From positions 1 to 30,575 of the forward strand of contig CAJVPJ010000290.1 of assembly GCA_910592205.1 (NCBI GenBank): 30,575 nt of DNA, written 5' to 3'. Position 1 is the first letter of the stretch. Each line of letters starts with the position of its first letter. This document shows, piece after piece, positions 17,319 through 27,576 of the stretch. A model generated the notes under the pieces. That model had not been told where the DNA came from, ran no database searches, and was given only the letters and a program-made list of their open reading frames with translations. The position numbers and the translations under genes are program-made. Origin of the DNA: Paraglomus occultum (lineage: Eukaryota; Glomeromycota; Glomeromycetes; Paraglomerales; Paraglomeraceae).

Positions 17319-19424
17319 TCACACTTTATTATTTATTTCCGTTCTCCAAAGCGTCACGAGAACTGACGGCGAACATTCCAAAGACGCCGTAATCTCTCCG
17401 AAATTTTTTTCTCCATTCTTAATTACTTCCATACCCTTTTTTGCGGTGGTCTCAATAAGATCTTTTGCAGCCGCGAAGGAAATCCTTCCAGTATCTACCA
17501 TCTTATCGGTAACAGTAGTGATGGCAGATGATGGACAACCGGCAGCTATGACGATATTCTTGGCATGCAGCTTCATATGTCCCTGCTGAATGCCTTCGGT
17601 TGTGAGAGCGCGTAAGGCAGCAAAATTTTGGGCTAATCCCACACATGCCATTGCCTATATAAGAAAATAAGAGTATACGTTTAAAAAATGCTTACAACCA
17701 CGTAATTGCTTCACTTTACCAAACTTACCATAGCAAGCTCACTCGAATTAGGGTTTCCCATCAATCCCAAATTATACTTGTACACGGGATTGGTCGCCAG
17801 GACACCGCCAGCAGTGCCAACGCATATAGGTACGTTTATCTCTCCACACAGATACAGTCCTGCATCATCTATTTGACCATTCTCTTCAATTCTCTCCTCT
17901 TTTTCAATCCAGTACGTGGTTAAAGGCTCGTATCTTTCAATTTCATTTCTACATGCAGCCCAAGCATGAGCCCCCGCTTCAATGGCTCGCCAGTCTTGCC
18001 CTGTGGCTAGTGCAACAGCATCAATACCGTTCATAATCCCTTTGTTGTGTGTTGTTGCACGATATGGATCTATCTGTGCCATTTCGTACGCTTGAACTAT
18101 ACCGAGGGCTACGGATCTGCCAGTATGGGTTTTATAACCTAGACTCGACACTGGAATACGAAAAGATGCCTGCAGGTATGAGAAAATCATTAGAATACTA
18201 TTAATTACGCGTCTTATAAAACAATAATTTTTCTTGTTCTTACCTTTACAATTCTTTCCGTGCTGAAATTGCTAACGATTCTTAGGCCGACTTTTCCACC
18301 AGTAATTTCTTCAATTTTCGGTGCTATACCCTCTGCAACTGCATTAGCGCAATTCGCTCCCATCGCATCACATACGTCTATTTGTACGTGAACGATTAGC
18401 CATTCGGTGAAATTCTCTTGACATAATTCGACATGCCGTGGATGTGGGTTACGTTTGCGACGAATACGTCGGGTGGTAATATTTCTAACGCCGCCGCCGC
18501 GTTTGATCATATTCGGAACAAACGTGTTTGCAAGCGAAATTATGGAATGTTTGTGAGTTTGGATCTATAAAATGGGTAGGGAAAGATGTGTGAGATTCTA
18601 TGTTAAAGAAAAGACTTTAGAAATACATGATATGAAAATAATTGTAAACGCAAGACTAGACTAATCTTGCTACAGTCATTACATTAGTGATGGCATCGTC
18701 CATTTTTGATTCCGGGATATTTGTTACTGCGATCTGAGAAGTTATCATGTTTTTCTCTGGAGCAACTGCAGTAAACTTTTTGATTGTCTTTGCAGCTCCC
18801 GAAGCAGCAGCTATTACCGAAGGTTCTTCTATTGCCATTGGAATTACAATAGGTTTGTCGTTTATTACAAAGTTCAATGCAAGCCCGACTGGGAGACCGA
18901 TCGTCCTAAGAAAAGATGGCTATTAAAATTGAATAAAAATATCATCAACGAAAGATGAAAATTAATATTGATAATTACCCGACACAGTTTTCAACCATGT
19001 TATCTGCTATCTCTTCGCTCAAACCACGAATAGGGAAATCTGGTGTTGACAGTTTGGTGAGCTTTTCTTCGAGCAGCTCAGGATTAAAGCGTCCATTATC
19101 ATTGTCAACAGCCTCATTATTGTTTATGCTATTATTATGTTTATTATTATTATCATTATTATTGTTGTTATATGTAGGATCTACTTCAATAGGGGAGCGG
19201 CAAAAGGACGTATCCGGAGTCGTATATACTGACAGACTGTTCATATCAAGGCTTTTTGTCTCTAAAGAATTTCGACCAAATACTTCGGGAAAAGCCTGAA
19301 TCAGTATGTTTTGTCGCTCCCGTAATGTTCTTTTGTAAAAGCCAGAGGCCCAGGAACGAGAATCTGTAATTCTAGGGGCACGATTGCCATAGCTCACCGA
19401 GCAAGGTAATGTACGTGATTTCAT
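17319..19424 (-). CDS. HMG-CoA reductase, class II (bacterial type)
   Basis: Interconverts HMG-CoA and mevalonate. Exons (minus): 19424-18979, 18905-18683, 18564-18244, 18169-17729, 17654-17319; 588 aa against about 430 for bacterial class II enzymes. Class II marks: the N-terminal SGFYKRTLRER block, ADNMVENCVGT, DAMGAN (289-294; class I enzymes have DAMGMN), and no membrane anchor. The catalytic set is present: Glu in EEPSV (175-176), Lys373 in HNKGIMNGID, Asp380, and His503 in GHMKLHAKN. The extra length is mostly an insertion of roughly 85 residues after the FYK helix, including an Asn-rich run encoded by AAT/AAC repeats. Four introns show it is a genuine nuclear gene. Direction (mevalonate synthesis or degradation) and cofactor cannot be told from sequence. 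Start is the first Met of a frame that reaches the conserved block within 28 residues. Confidence 0.93.
19112..19171. repeat. ATT/ATG trinucleotide-rich tract inside HMG-CoA reductase exon 1
   Basis: On the coding (minus) strand this is AAT/AAC-rich DNA encoding an Asn-rich run with scattered Asp, Lys, His and Ser. It is an imperfect in-frame microsatellite, so length variation between nuclei or isolates is likely. Confidence 0.8.
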
Positions 19425-20218
19425 TTATTGTGACAGATTTAAAATAAAAAACGTGGTGTTTTTGTTTGGATTATGTATACGGGTCAAACAAGAAAAAAGG
19501 ATATACAAAATGTCTCGAGTTTTTAGGTTATATACTTGTTGCTGTAAATACAACAACTGGTTCAAGGAAAAAATAATGACTAATAATGCATTTCAAAGTT
19601 TCATAATCTGTCACAATTATCGAAGATTAACCAACTAGCAGAATATCAATGCGACTGCGTAACCCAAGTTATGCCAGAGAATGAATTGTGAGGACGGGAT
19701 AAATGACTGTAAAATGTTTAAATTCCGAATGGTGTTATCGATTGCATGTCGAAAGAAGGGGGGTCTGGGCACCTTTTTTAACAATAATGAAAAAATGACT
19801 GTGCTTGCAAGATTGTTTCCTTATCAGGATAAATAACGCCACATAGCGTTTACGCTCGCCACAATCTTGTCATGTGAATGTTGGAAAATTTTCGCGAATG
19901 AAAACCTTTCGGTGACCCAAAGCAAGTTCCTTCTCTTTTGTTGTATGAGCGTTTGCTTTCATCCTTGTCGGTAGGTTGCTGGTATGTATTATATGTAATC
20001 AGGAATTAAGTTTTGTTTAGGGTGATGAGTTGTCAATTGCAGAAGCAGCGAAGTCAAAGTTTTCTGGCCGAATGCAAGACAAATTCGCAAATTCGTAATA
20101 TTAGATCTGGAACGGTTCCCGTATGCGCAGACTATTGTATTAACGCATTAACGTCATTTTGTCGGTTTCATTCTTTTCTCCCCTCGTCACATTACAAGAC
20201 GTCTGCTAAACCAAAACA
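19425..20218. promoter_or_regulatory. divergent promoter region of HMG-CoA reductase and RPL30
   Basis: A 794-bp interval between divergent starts. It includes a pyrimidine-rich stretch near 20165-20190 just before RPL30, common for ribosomal protein transcripts, and an upstream ORF (ATG 20025, stop 20226-20228) that overlaps the RPL30 start in another frame. A donor/acceptor-like pair (GTATGTATTA at 19982; CAG ending 20001) hints at a possible 5' UTR intron, but it would be very short. Confidence 0.35.
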
Positions 20219-20836
20219 ATGGCTGTAAAGAAATCAAAGAAAACCAGTGAATCAATAAATTCACGCCTGGCACTTGTCATGAAAAGTGGCAAATACTGCC
20301 TCGGCTATAAATCTACTCTAAAGGCTCTCCGACAGGGCAAAGGTATGCGGATAGTTTTGGATATAATAAGCGTAAATATTAGGCAGATGTGATTGTAAAA
20401 ATCTATAAACGTTATTAAAAGTCATCTGATAACGTGCTTTGTATATGATATGTAGCTTATTATCATTTGATCTTGTTTTATAGCTAAACTCGTAATCATT
20501 TCTGGTAATTGTCCTCCGCTTCGTAAGCATGAATTGGAATATTATGCCATGCTGGCAAAGACTACAGTACATCATTATGCCGGAAGTAAGTTTATCAATG
20601 TCATTTCGTTTCTGCAACGTCAGCATCTCATTGTTTCGAATTCTGTATTGGTAGACAACGTTGACCTTGGAACCGCGTGCGGTAAATATTTCCGCGTGTG
20701 CGTGATGAGTATAACCGATCCAGGTGAGAGAACTCGCTTTTTTTTTTTTAATTAAAATACTGCTGCATAATATTTATTATGATTAAAAATTTTTTCCAAA
20801 GGTGACTCGGATATTCTGGCTACTCAGACCCAATAA
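20219..20836 (+). CDS. RPL30: 60S ribosomal protein L30 (eL30)
   Basis: Component of the large cytosolic subunit. Exons 20219-20342, 20484-20585, 20655-20723, 20802-20836; 109 aa, the normal size. Family blocks: [59 protein letters not shown] and ITDPGDSDIL. Start is fixed by the basic KKSKK N-terminus. In yeast L30 binds its own transcript to block splicing. Here the first intron (141 nt) is longer than the next two (69 and 78 nt), but I saw no convincing L30-binding kink-turn. Confidence 0.97.
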
Positions 20837-20946
20837 TCTATTATACTTTATGTGTTATTTGGTTTGGTAGCGGTAGCTCAATAAATAGCCGACAATCAAT
20901 TAAGGATAATAATTAATGAATAACTAATACAAGATGCTAATATATG

Positions 20947-20960
20947 GTCACGTGATATAC
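20947..20960. promoter_or_regulatory. GTCACGTGATATAC element, copy 1
   Basis: A 14-bp sequence with a CACGTG E-box core, identical to one at 23188-23201. It lies between the RPL30 stop and the CHIP stop, an unusual place for an upstream element. Confidence 0.35.
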
Positions 20961-20980
20961 CGCACTCATTATCTTACCAC

Positions 20981-22805
20981 CTAGTAATCCACAGCCCATC
21001 CATTCTTTTTCAAGAAATCTTCAATGGCTTCCTTCAGCGCCAAGTTTGGATACAAGTCTCTTTCTGTACATTCTTTGCGTGATAAGGGATCAAAGTGGCC
21101 TATCTTCCTAAAGTGTTCTTTCAAGTGTGCTCGTTCGTAGGTTATACCCGAAGGTGTGATTACGGGATCGTGTATTACGTTGAACGATATTTTATCTAAA
21201 AAGTATTCAGGGACTTCGCGACGCTGTGATTCAAAAACAAGGTTTATGGAAAACGTATGATGGTTATATGAGCGATTCCCGTGAATCCCGATGGATACCT
21301 GGAATAATATACTCACCCCCATATTCTCATCTGCTTGTGCAAAGACTTGTTCAAGAGCCGACAACTTTTCGTCATGTGCTTTATTGATCGCATCAAGCCG
21401 CTCAACTTCAGTAGAGTTATTGACAAACTTTGAAAACGTAGCTGCAACAGGGTTCTTTACGGCCATTACTTTTTGAAGTTGTCTACAGTACCGCATTCAA
21501 CGTTAACATTCAACGTAACCGGTTTTGTCATATAATTTAATGGCGAAATTAATATTTACCTCTCCCGTTCTGTATTAATTAATCCTTTGAGATACTTTAA
21601 CAAATCTGTTTCTCTCTTTTCTCGCTCTCGTTCTGACAGTTCCCATTTCTTCTTGCGGGCGTTGAGTAGTGCTTGAATTATATCTCCCAAGTAGGTTACA
21701 TTTGCTTTTACCGCTAGCTCATATGCTAAAAAAAAAAAAGTCCAAGGACGATGTTACTAGAGACGTATGGATTGGGATTGGGATTCGTTATTACAGAAAT
21801 AAATAAAGCTCCTACCTTGTTCTAGTGCGTTGACCGCTTCTTCTGTACGTAACTTTTCTGTGAACGCCTGTCCCAGCTATGATCATGTAATATTGGATGA
21901 ATAAGAAACAATATTACACCTTATTCTATATCTCGGATCATCGTACATTACCAGATAATGTCCTTTCACTACAACCAATAATCAACGGGTTAATATTTTA
22001 TTTTTTTAAAAAAAAAAAGTCGTAATTAACGCAATCGGAATTACTCACCAGAATTTGAATCAAGCTTATTTGCCCTTTCGCAATCTGCTATTACATGATC
22101 GTATTTTTTTAGCTATAGTTTGAGAACCCAAGAAAATTGTAGATGAGGAAGGGGAAATAAATATTACTTGACGGATCTGCCATCACCACACGTCAAAATC
22201 GATTTACTCACCTTCAAATAGCATAGTGCTCTATTTGTAAAATAAACGGAAATGTTTGGGTTTTGATTCTAAAGCAGGCAAAGACCAAAGAAATGTTAGT
22301 TAATATGCGTGATAAAATAAAACTAGTATGCTTGGCAACCAACTAACTACAAACACTAAATACTATCTTGAAGAAGAGGTTGCACAATTGAAGACCTCGC
22401 GAGGTAGCATGAACATAAATGAAATATAAGGATACTGATGGAAGAGAGAGAAAGAGGACGTGTGCGTGTTGGTGGGATCCATGCAGCGGTTAAGCGAATC
22501 ATTATGTGTTTAACTATCATTCCGCCAACCTTGTTGCTTTCTCTCTTCCTCATCGCTTCCAACTTCTCCTTCTACCTTATTCATCAATAAGCAACCCGCT
22601 CGTCTAATCTAATCTATGCTTCTCTTCCCACTTGCAATAATAACGTAAGCAATCAAAAAACCTAATAAAGCATTGTATTCATTACAATTGCAGCTGTATA
22701 CTCTTTTATTGCAGCGTCATAATCCCTGGCACTGAAATATTGATTCCCTCTTGTTTTGTATTGTTCGGCTGCATGGACTTGGTTCGGCGTTGGTTGGGTT
22801 GACAT
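20981..22805 (-). CDS. STUB1: CHIP/STUB1-type E3 ubiquitin ligase (TPR + U-box)
   Basis: Co-chaperone ligase that docks on the C-terminal EEVD of Hsp70/Hsp90 and ubiquitinates their clients. Exons (minus): 22805-22686, 22268-22212, 22112-22049, 21968-21952, 21876-21816, 21725-21560, 21482-21317, 21223-20981; 297 aa (human CHIP 303). Three TPRs: KTRGNQYFSARDYDAAIKEY, then VYFTNRALCYLKLKKYDHVI, then SVKGHYLLGQAFTEK, with the Lys/Asn/Asn/Lys clamp residues visible. A charged helical hairpin (ARKKKWELSERERE) follows, then the U-box from REVPEYFLDKISF through ITPSGITYERA and HFDPLSRKE to the terminal NGWAVDY. Exon 4 is a 17-nt microexon and intron 1 is 417 nt, so the first exon is easily missed. 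Yeast lacks this gene. Confidence 0.94.
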
Positions 22806-23723
22806 TGAGATGACGCGAGGAGCGAGTTGTGTCGTTGAATACAGTTAACGTGATTACGCCTAGTCTTTGTCACCGCGAGCTTATCAGCAGTCAAAGTTTA
22901 AAAGTTGTCTAATTTTTTTTACTATCAGAAATTGTTCTTTGGGTGGGGGGATATGAAATCAAGCGGAAAAACTCGAAATTTACTGTTGGCACATTTTTCA
23001 AACTCCTCAATGTCACAAACAATGCGGGATAATTCGACAATATGCTATGACGTGTAATAATGCAGATGATGGCGTAATCGCTTGAGAGTATCGGTAGGCA
23101 TTCGGAAGTGGAAAGACAGAGAATGTACTAGAATTATTCAACAGCTCCAAAAGAATAAAACCCTCGATGTATGAACTCCAAATCTTCGTCACGTGATATA
23201 CTATTATCAACTGATCTCATCCCAGGCTTTGCTTAAATAGATGCCTCCAAAGATTACTTTTTAGGAAATTTTCCCGCTACTCATTCCACAAAACGGGCTC
23301 GAAAGCATTTTTATAATAAATAAGGAAAAAAAACGCCAACCAGCTATCTTCTGTCATAAGCATAAGCACGAGTCATGAGCCAACGAACAAAGCCACCAAA
23401 GGCAAATTTATAATGAATCAACGGAAAGGGGGGAAGGATTAAATTAGCCAAGCCACCTCATTTACGTTTAAGGCTTAGCTTGCGCTTAGCCATCTGATAA
23501 ATGTATATAATTTGATGGGCAGTGCCAGAGAGAGAATGGACTTCAATCGTGGCTTATCCTTATTTGGAACAAAAGCTTGATAGGGGTTTTGTTATTAATA
23601 CAACGCTTCTCCAAAGAAAAATAGTATCGATTTGAAACAACGATTTGAACGTCGATATACAACATAAAGGCATCCGGATTACAACTGTGATTATTATTTC
23701 TTACAAGACACACATATCGCGCA
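22806..23723. promoter_or_regulatory. divergent promoter region of CHIP and MARVEL-like gene
   Basis: A 918-bp interval between divergent starts. It contains the second GTCACGTGATATAC element and TATATAATTT near 23503, the latter about 220 bp before the MARVEL-like start. No gene recognised on either strand. Confidence 0.4.
23188..23201. promoter_or_regulatory. GTCACGTGATATAC element, copy 2
   Basis: Exact copy of the 14-mer at 20947-20960, about 385 bp upstream of CHIP and 520 bp upstream of the MARVEL-like gene; E-box core CACGTG. Confidence 0.4.
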
Positions 23724-24587
23724 ATGTCACTAAGCGGATACGATAAACTAGAAATTCCAATAACTAAACTCCAATGGAGTTTCCGTGGAGCACAGATTTT
23801 CTTTGCCTTTTTTGCAATGGCAACTATTGCTGCTGTTATAGCGTTTGATAACGCTCACACTTCCAGTTCGATTATGGCAAACTTTGCTCTCTTCATAGTC
23901 CTACTCTCGATGCCGACTGCAGCAGTGATAGCCGGAATTCCATACGCCTACCTGCAATACGGCAAATTCAAGGCGTTTGCGAAAGCGATGCGACATCCCA
24001 GATATGAATTCGTGCTATCGACAATATGGGCCTCATTGCTGTTAGTATGTGCGATAGGACTGAGCGTAGAGTTTGGATTACGGGACTGTAACCCAGAAGA
24101 TTTCCCAGAAATATTAAATAAAAGCGGCGACTCGTTTAAGAATGGCTTACCTAGAACGTGCACGACGGGGAGGGCAAGTACTGCTTTTGGATGGTTTGCT
24201 ATGGCGGCATGGTTAGGTTCGATTGGTGTGCTTGCCAAGGAATGGTACGATAATAGAAGACAGCCTGTTGCCAAGAATGATAGTGGATTGGATGATATAA
24301 TGCATTCTAACTCTACGAGATCGTCGTTGGAAGATGGAACGGTAGGATATCAAGATAAAGAGAGGTTTCAAAGTATCACCGCGATAGGAGGAAGTAGCAC
24401 TCCGCCAGTAAGCGAATACAAGGGTTACAGCAGTCCACCGACTAGTTTATCGCCACAATTAGCGCCGACACCTCAACCTATACCAGCACCTCAACCTATA
24501 CCAGCGCCACAGCCCGCGAGTAATCCATTACAAATTCAACCACCGCCGGGAGCTGTTTCTTTTCCTGAACCACAGCGGTACAGTTAA
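23724..24587 (+). CDS. MARVEL-like four-TM protein with Pro-rich C-tail
   Basis: Single exon, 287 aa. Four hydrophobic helices at about 20-42, 50-75, 97-119 and 151-173 give the M-shaped topology of MARVEL/'membrane-associating' proteins, which in fungi sit at the plasma membrane or in vesicle and eisosome domains. The loop before TM4 holds two Cys (122 and 146) that could pair. The cytosolic tail (about 174-287) is low-complexity, Ser/Thr-rich, then Pro/Gln-rich with PQPIPAPQPIPAPQP. That tail could bind SH3 or WW partners (inference). The MARVEL assignment rests on topology and the TMs only, so function is not assigned. The start gives a short polar N-terminus before TM1, as is usual. Confidence 0.8.
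   Translation: MSLSGYDKLEIPITKLQWSFRGAQIFFAFFAMATIAAVIAFDNAHTSSSIMANFALFIVLLSMPTAAVIAGIPYAYLQYGKFKAFAKAMRHPRYEFVLSTIWASLLLVCAIGLSVEFGLRDCNPEDFPEILNKSGDSFKNGLPRTCTTGRASTAFGWFAMAAWLGSIGVLAKEWYDNRRQPVAKNDSGLDDIMHSNSTRSSLEDGTVGYQDKERFQSITAIGGSSTPPVSEYKGYSSPPTSLSPQLAPTPQPIPAPQPIPAPQPASNPLQIQPPPGAVSFPEPQRYS
24471..24506 (+). repeat. 18-bp tandem repeat coding for PQPIPA
   Basis: Two adjacent copies of CCTCAACCTATACCAGCA (17 of 18 identical) encode PQPIPA twice. Slippage here would change the tail length in frame. Confidence 0.85.
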
Positions 24588-24987
24588 GAGTTGATGGAGA
24601 TTTAGATTTTATATTCGGGCATGTTTTAAATAGCGGAGATATTCGTTTGCATTCGTCTATCAGCTTATTTTGCTAGAGAGTATATATTTATATACATTTC
24701 ACTGACTACTGTTACATCATTTCCGAGTAGTATGTACTTTCTTTCAATCATGTATCATAAACCTTTCTAATTAGTTGGAAATAACAATATATAAATGATC
24801 AAAGTCTCGTTTAAATCGTAAACTCATTGTTCTGCCTAGTTGACAGTTTCTTGTTTCCTAAAAATAAAGCGTATCACGGGGTGGAGTGAACCGCGCCCCG
24901 ACATTGTCGGATTTTTTAGTCGATCATCCTTACAAGGCAACTTCTCCATCTGTTAACAGAAAAAACTTCATTGATCCCTTTCCGGGA

Positions 24988-26281
24988 ATGAGATATGCCA
25001 AATCCGAACCTTATATAATAAATTTGCTGAACAAGAACGGATCTTTACGGATTACTATTACAGCTCTATTTTATTTGATGTTTGTAATGATTACCAAATC
25101 AAGAATTAAAAACCACATGCAAATGGCAATCATATAAATTACGGGATAAGTTGGTAAAGAGAGTCTTTTTCAAATTAATCGATAGAGAAGAAAGGCAAAG
25201 CATTAAATACTATCCTTATTATTTTACTATCGCAAAATACCATCATGTTGGGAAGCTTGGTGTCAAGATTACCAGAAGAATGGGTATGTATGTTTATGTC
25301 ATTATTCTATTGGAAAGATGGTTAAGCCTAGTTTCAGTATTTCTTAACCAAAAGTCGACTATCTTGTTATAGGCCAAATTCATATCAGAACTAACATTTG
25401 CAGACGTGTAAGTTATAAAGTCTGAACCAAAGCTGTTCGCGTACGTCTTTTGGTAACAGTGATAATAATTTGACAAACACACTTTTTTGCTTAATTCACC
25501 ATAGAACTGTCGCAATACCGGCGATTCTAGTAATATACGCAGTCATTCCAAGTGCGTTATACACTATGCGACATCGAAGTGGCCGGGGTGGGTGGTACAT
25601 TCCTCCCAAGCCTCTTACCCAGTCTCCCACTGTGCAAGCGAAATTAGTTAGTTATCAAGAAGAGTGGTTTTTGATGATGGCCTGAATCAATATGTTTGCT
25701 TTGTCTCTCACACAAATATTTTCTTTGTAAAACTAGTTCTTGCTAAATAGTTTGGCGGTTCTGTTTACTGTGAAATATATTGCACAGTACACGTTTGGCC
25801 ATCCAGCTCCAGAAGTCTTTGTCACAGGAGCTCTGCTAACAGTCGTGGTAAGATTTACAGAGTTAAAAGAGTTGTGTAGTGTTTGTTCTTTGTGAACGTC
25901 ATAGCATTCATTGACGCTTTCTGAACTCTTTATCCATTCGCCTTTTTCGTAGTTGATCACGGTAATCATATATCACTTTGAGAACAAAGGAATAGTGAAA
26001 CCAGCTCTTCCGTTATTTTACGTCTGGGGACTCTCGACAGTTGTAACGTTGTATTACACATTAAAATCACAAGATATCACCCAGGAAATTTACTTGATCA
26101 CAAGTTTGCTATTGTTTCTGCTAGAGTGGGCATCACCACATTCCTATAACGGAAAGGTAAACATTCAAAGAAATTTATAGAATGAGTATCATATCATTTT
26201 TCATCTTAATCTTCACCTTTTTCTTTTCTGCACTAGGGGAAATCGATAAACAAAGCGGAAGCGCACACCAAGTCGGAATAA
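24988..26281 (+). CDS. membrane protein resembling a stand-alone ABCC TMD0
   Basis: Proposed exons 24988-25083, 25151-25283, 25389-25407 (19 nt), 25505-25646, 25737-25847, 25953-26156, 26237-26281; phases close, 249 aa. The 5' end is uncertain: the frame is open upstream to about 24870, with coding-like NRAPTLSDFLVDHPY. A hydrophobic stretch (ITALFYLMFLV) comes first, then a basic soluble part. Five TM helices follow: VTVAIPAILVIYAVI, FLLNSLAVLFTVKYIA, VFVTGALLTVVLITVII, ALPLFYVWGLSTVV and IYLITSLLLFLLEW. The spacing, with a charged HFENKG loop before helix 4, resembles the N-terminal TMD0 of ABCC (MRP/Ycf1) transporters. The protein stops 17 residues after helix 5 and no nucleotide-binding domain follows. 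It could be a trafficking or regulatory TMD0-only protein, a decayed transporter, or an unrelated five-TM protein. The start at 25280 is an alternative that would leave only the TMD0. Confidence 0.45.
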
Positions 26282-27576
26282 CATAGAACTGTATACGCAT
26301 TCCGTTTAATTAACTAAAATCTTATTACACGATCTTTCATAAAGTTATACTCTTCTGTAATGGCTTAATTTAACAGCTGTCTTGAAAGTAGAAAAGTTTA
26401 TCCAAGTCCAAAGTCAATGGGCCTAAATCTGCCGCACTATTACACGTGCTCGCACTAAGAATTGTATGTAACTATGTTAGAAACTTCATCTGAACGGCCC
26501 TTCATCTTAAGGAGAATGGTTTGTTTAGCAATCCACCCAAACTTTCTCTGCTCATTACATTTGCTTTGACTCCTTGAGACCAGCCCGAAAATCAGGACTG
26601 TTTATATCCTAATACGGTGATGTCCTGTATATATTTCTATTATTATTAATTGATATTCCCGCACAAAAGACAGTCGCCACATGCCAGCCGATCATACGCA
26701 ATTTGCTCTTTCTATGACAAGTGCAAACCCAGTTCTCCATAGTTACACCAGCATGACTGGTAGACAGGGCATTGGTATATGAAGGTTCACGGAAATATTA
26801 CTATAAACGCCATATTAATATGCTTAAATAATCAGTAGTTTCAGCATCCCAGAATCTAATGATCAGTAAGGTAGACCTATCAACTAGGACATTTAACGTT
26901 CTTTCAGGATACTCCCACGACATTCTTGATATGTAATACTTATACGGACAGTTATTGATAAGAGATAACTTTACCCGCCAACGAGACTATATTCACGCGT
27001 TATTAAGCTTTTCTCTTTAATCTCCTTCATTCCAACCTCAGAGTGATAAATAGCGAGCTTTTGAATAGCTAATTTTATCACACCTTTTGGAAATCACTCG
27101 TGTTTTGGAATTATTCGACACAAGAAATATATAATTTACCTCCAATGAAATGTCTAAATCTCAAATACTTGTGAGAAACACATACGTTCCCAATAAATTA
27201 ATCTACTGGAATGAAATAGATACAGTAAGCGCGTAGGTAGGATGAATTTGGACAATGCAATTCATCACTGCCACAAAAACTCATAGTTACAATATGTTGG
27301 CATCAGGGTGAGACCCTGCTCGCTAATACTAAGCGCAAGGCAGGTATATAGGATGTGAATGCCCGAATTAATCTTGCCCTCGTGGTAGCAGTATCCGACA
27401 ATTCTAGTCTGATACTTCTGCTGAAGGGCTTCCTCTCTTACACGCGTCGATCGTCGTCGTTTCGAAACGTTTTATATCATGCCAAACAATTTACAATTAC
27501 AATATTAACTTTGGGATCACTTTGATTTTTGTAGACTGATTTTTGTTTGATTTATTGGCAAAATGTAAACAATTGT
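26282..27576. other. intergenic region before QCR2 3' end
   Basis: A 1295-bp interval with no long ORF, tRNA or recognised repeat. The subregion about 27300-27440 is more GC-rich and has short perfect stems (CAGGGT-GAG-ACCCTG at 27304-27318, and the pairable AGCAGTATC/GATACTTCTGCT around 27387-27421), so a structured transcript is possible. Confidence 0.4.

Noticed and set aside
17179-17589. 136-codon plus-strand ORF over the HMG-CoA reductase 3' end
   Set aside because: Antisense to the conserved last exon, whose GHMKLHAKN motif is clearly coded on the minus strand.
22356-22562. 68-codon minus-strand ORF thought at first to be the CHIP N-terminus
   Set aside because: It lacks the TPR1 pattern. 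The true first exon, with RGNQYFSARDYDAAIKEY, was found at 22805-22686 and joins in phase, so this lies in intron 1.
23948-24274. 108-codon minus-strand ORF within the MARVEL-like gene
   Set aside because: Shadow of the plus-strand frame, which has four clear TM helices and a full-length start-to-stop ORF.
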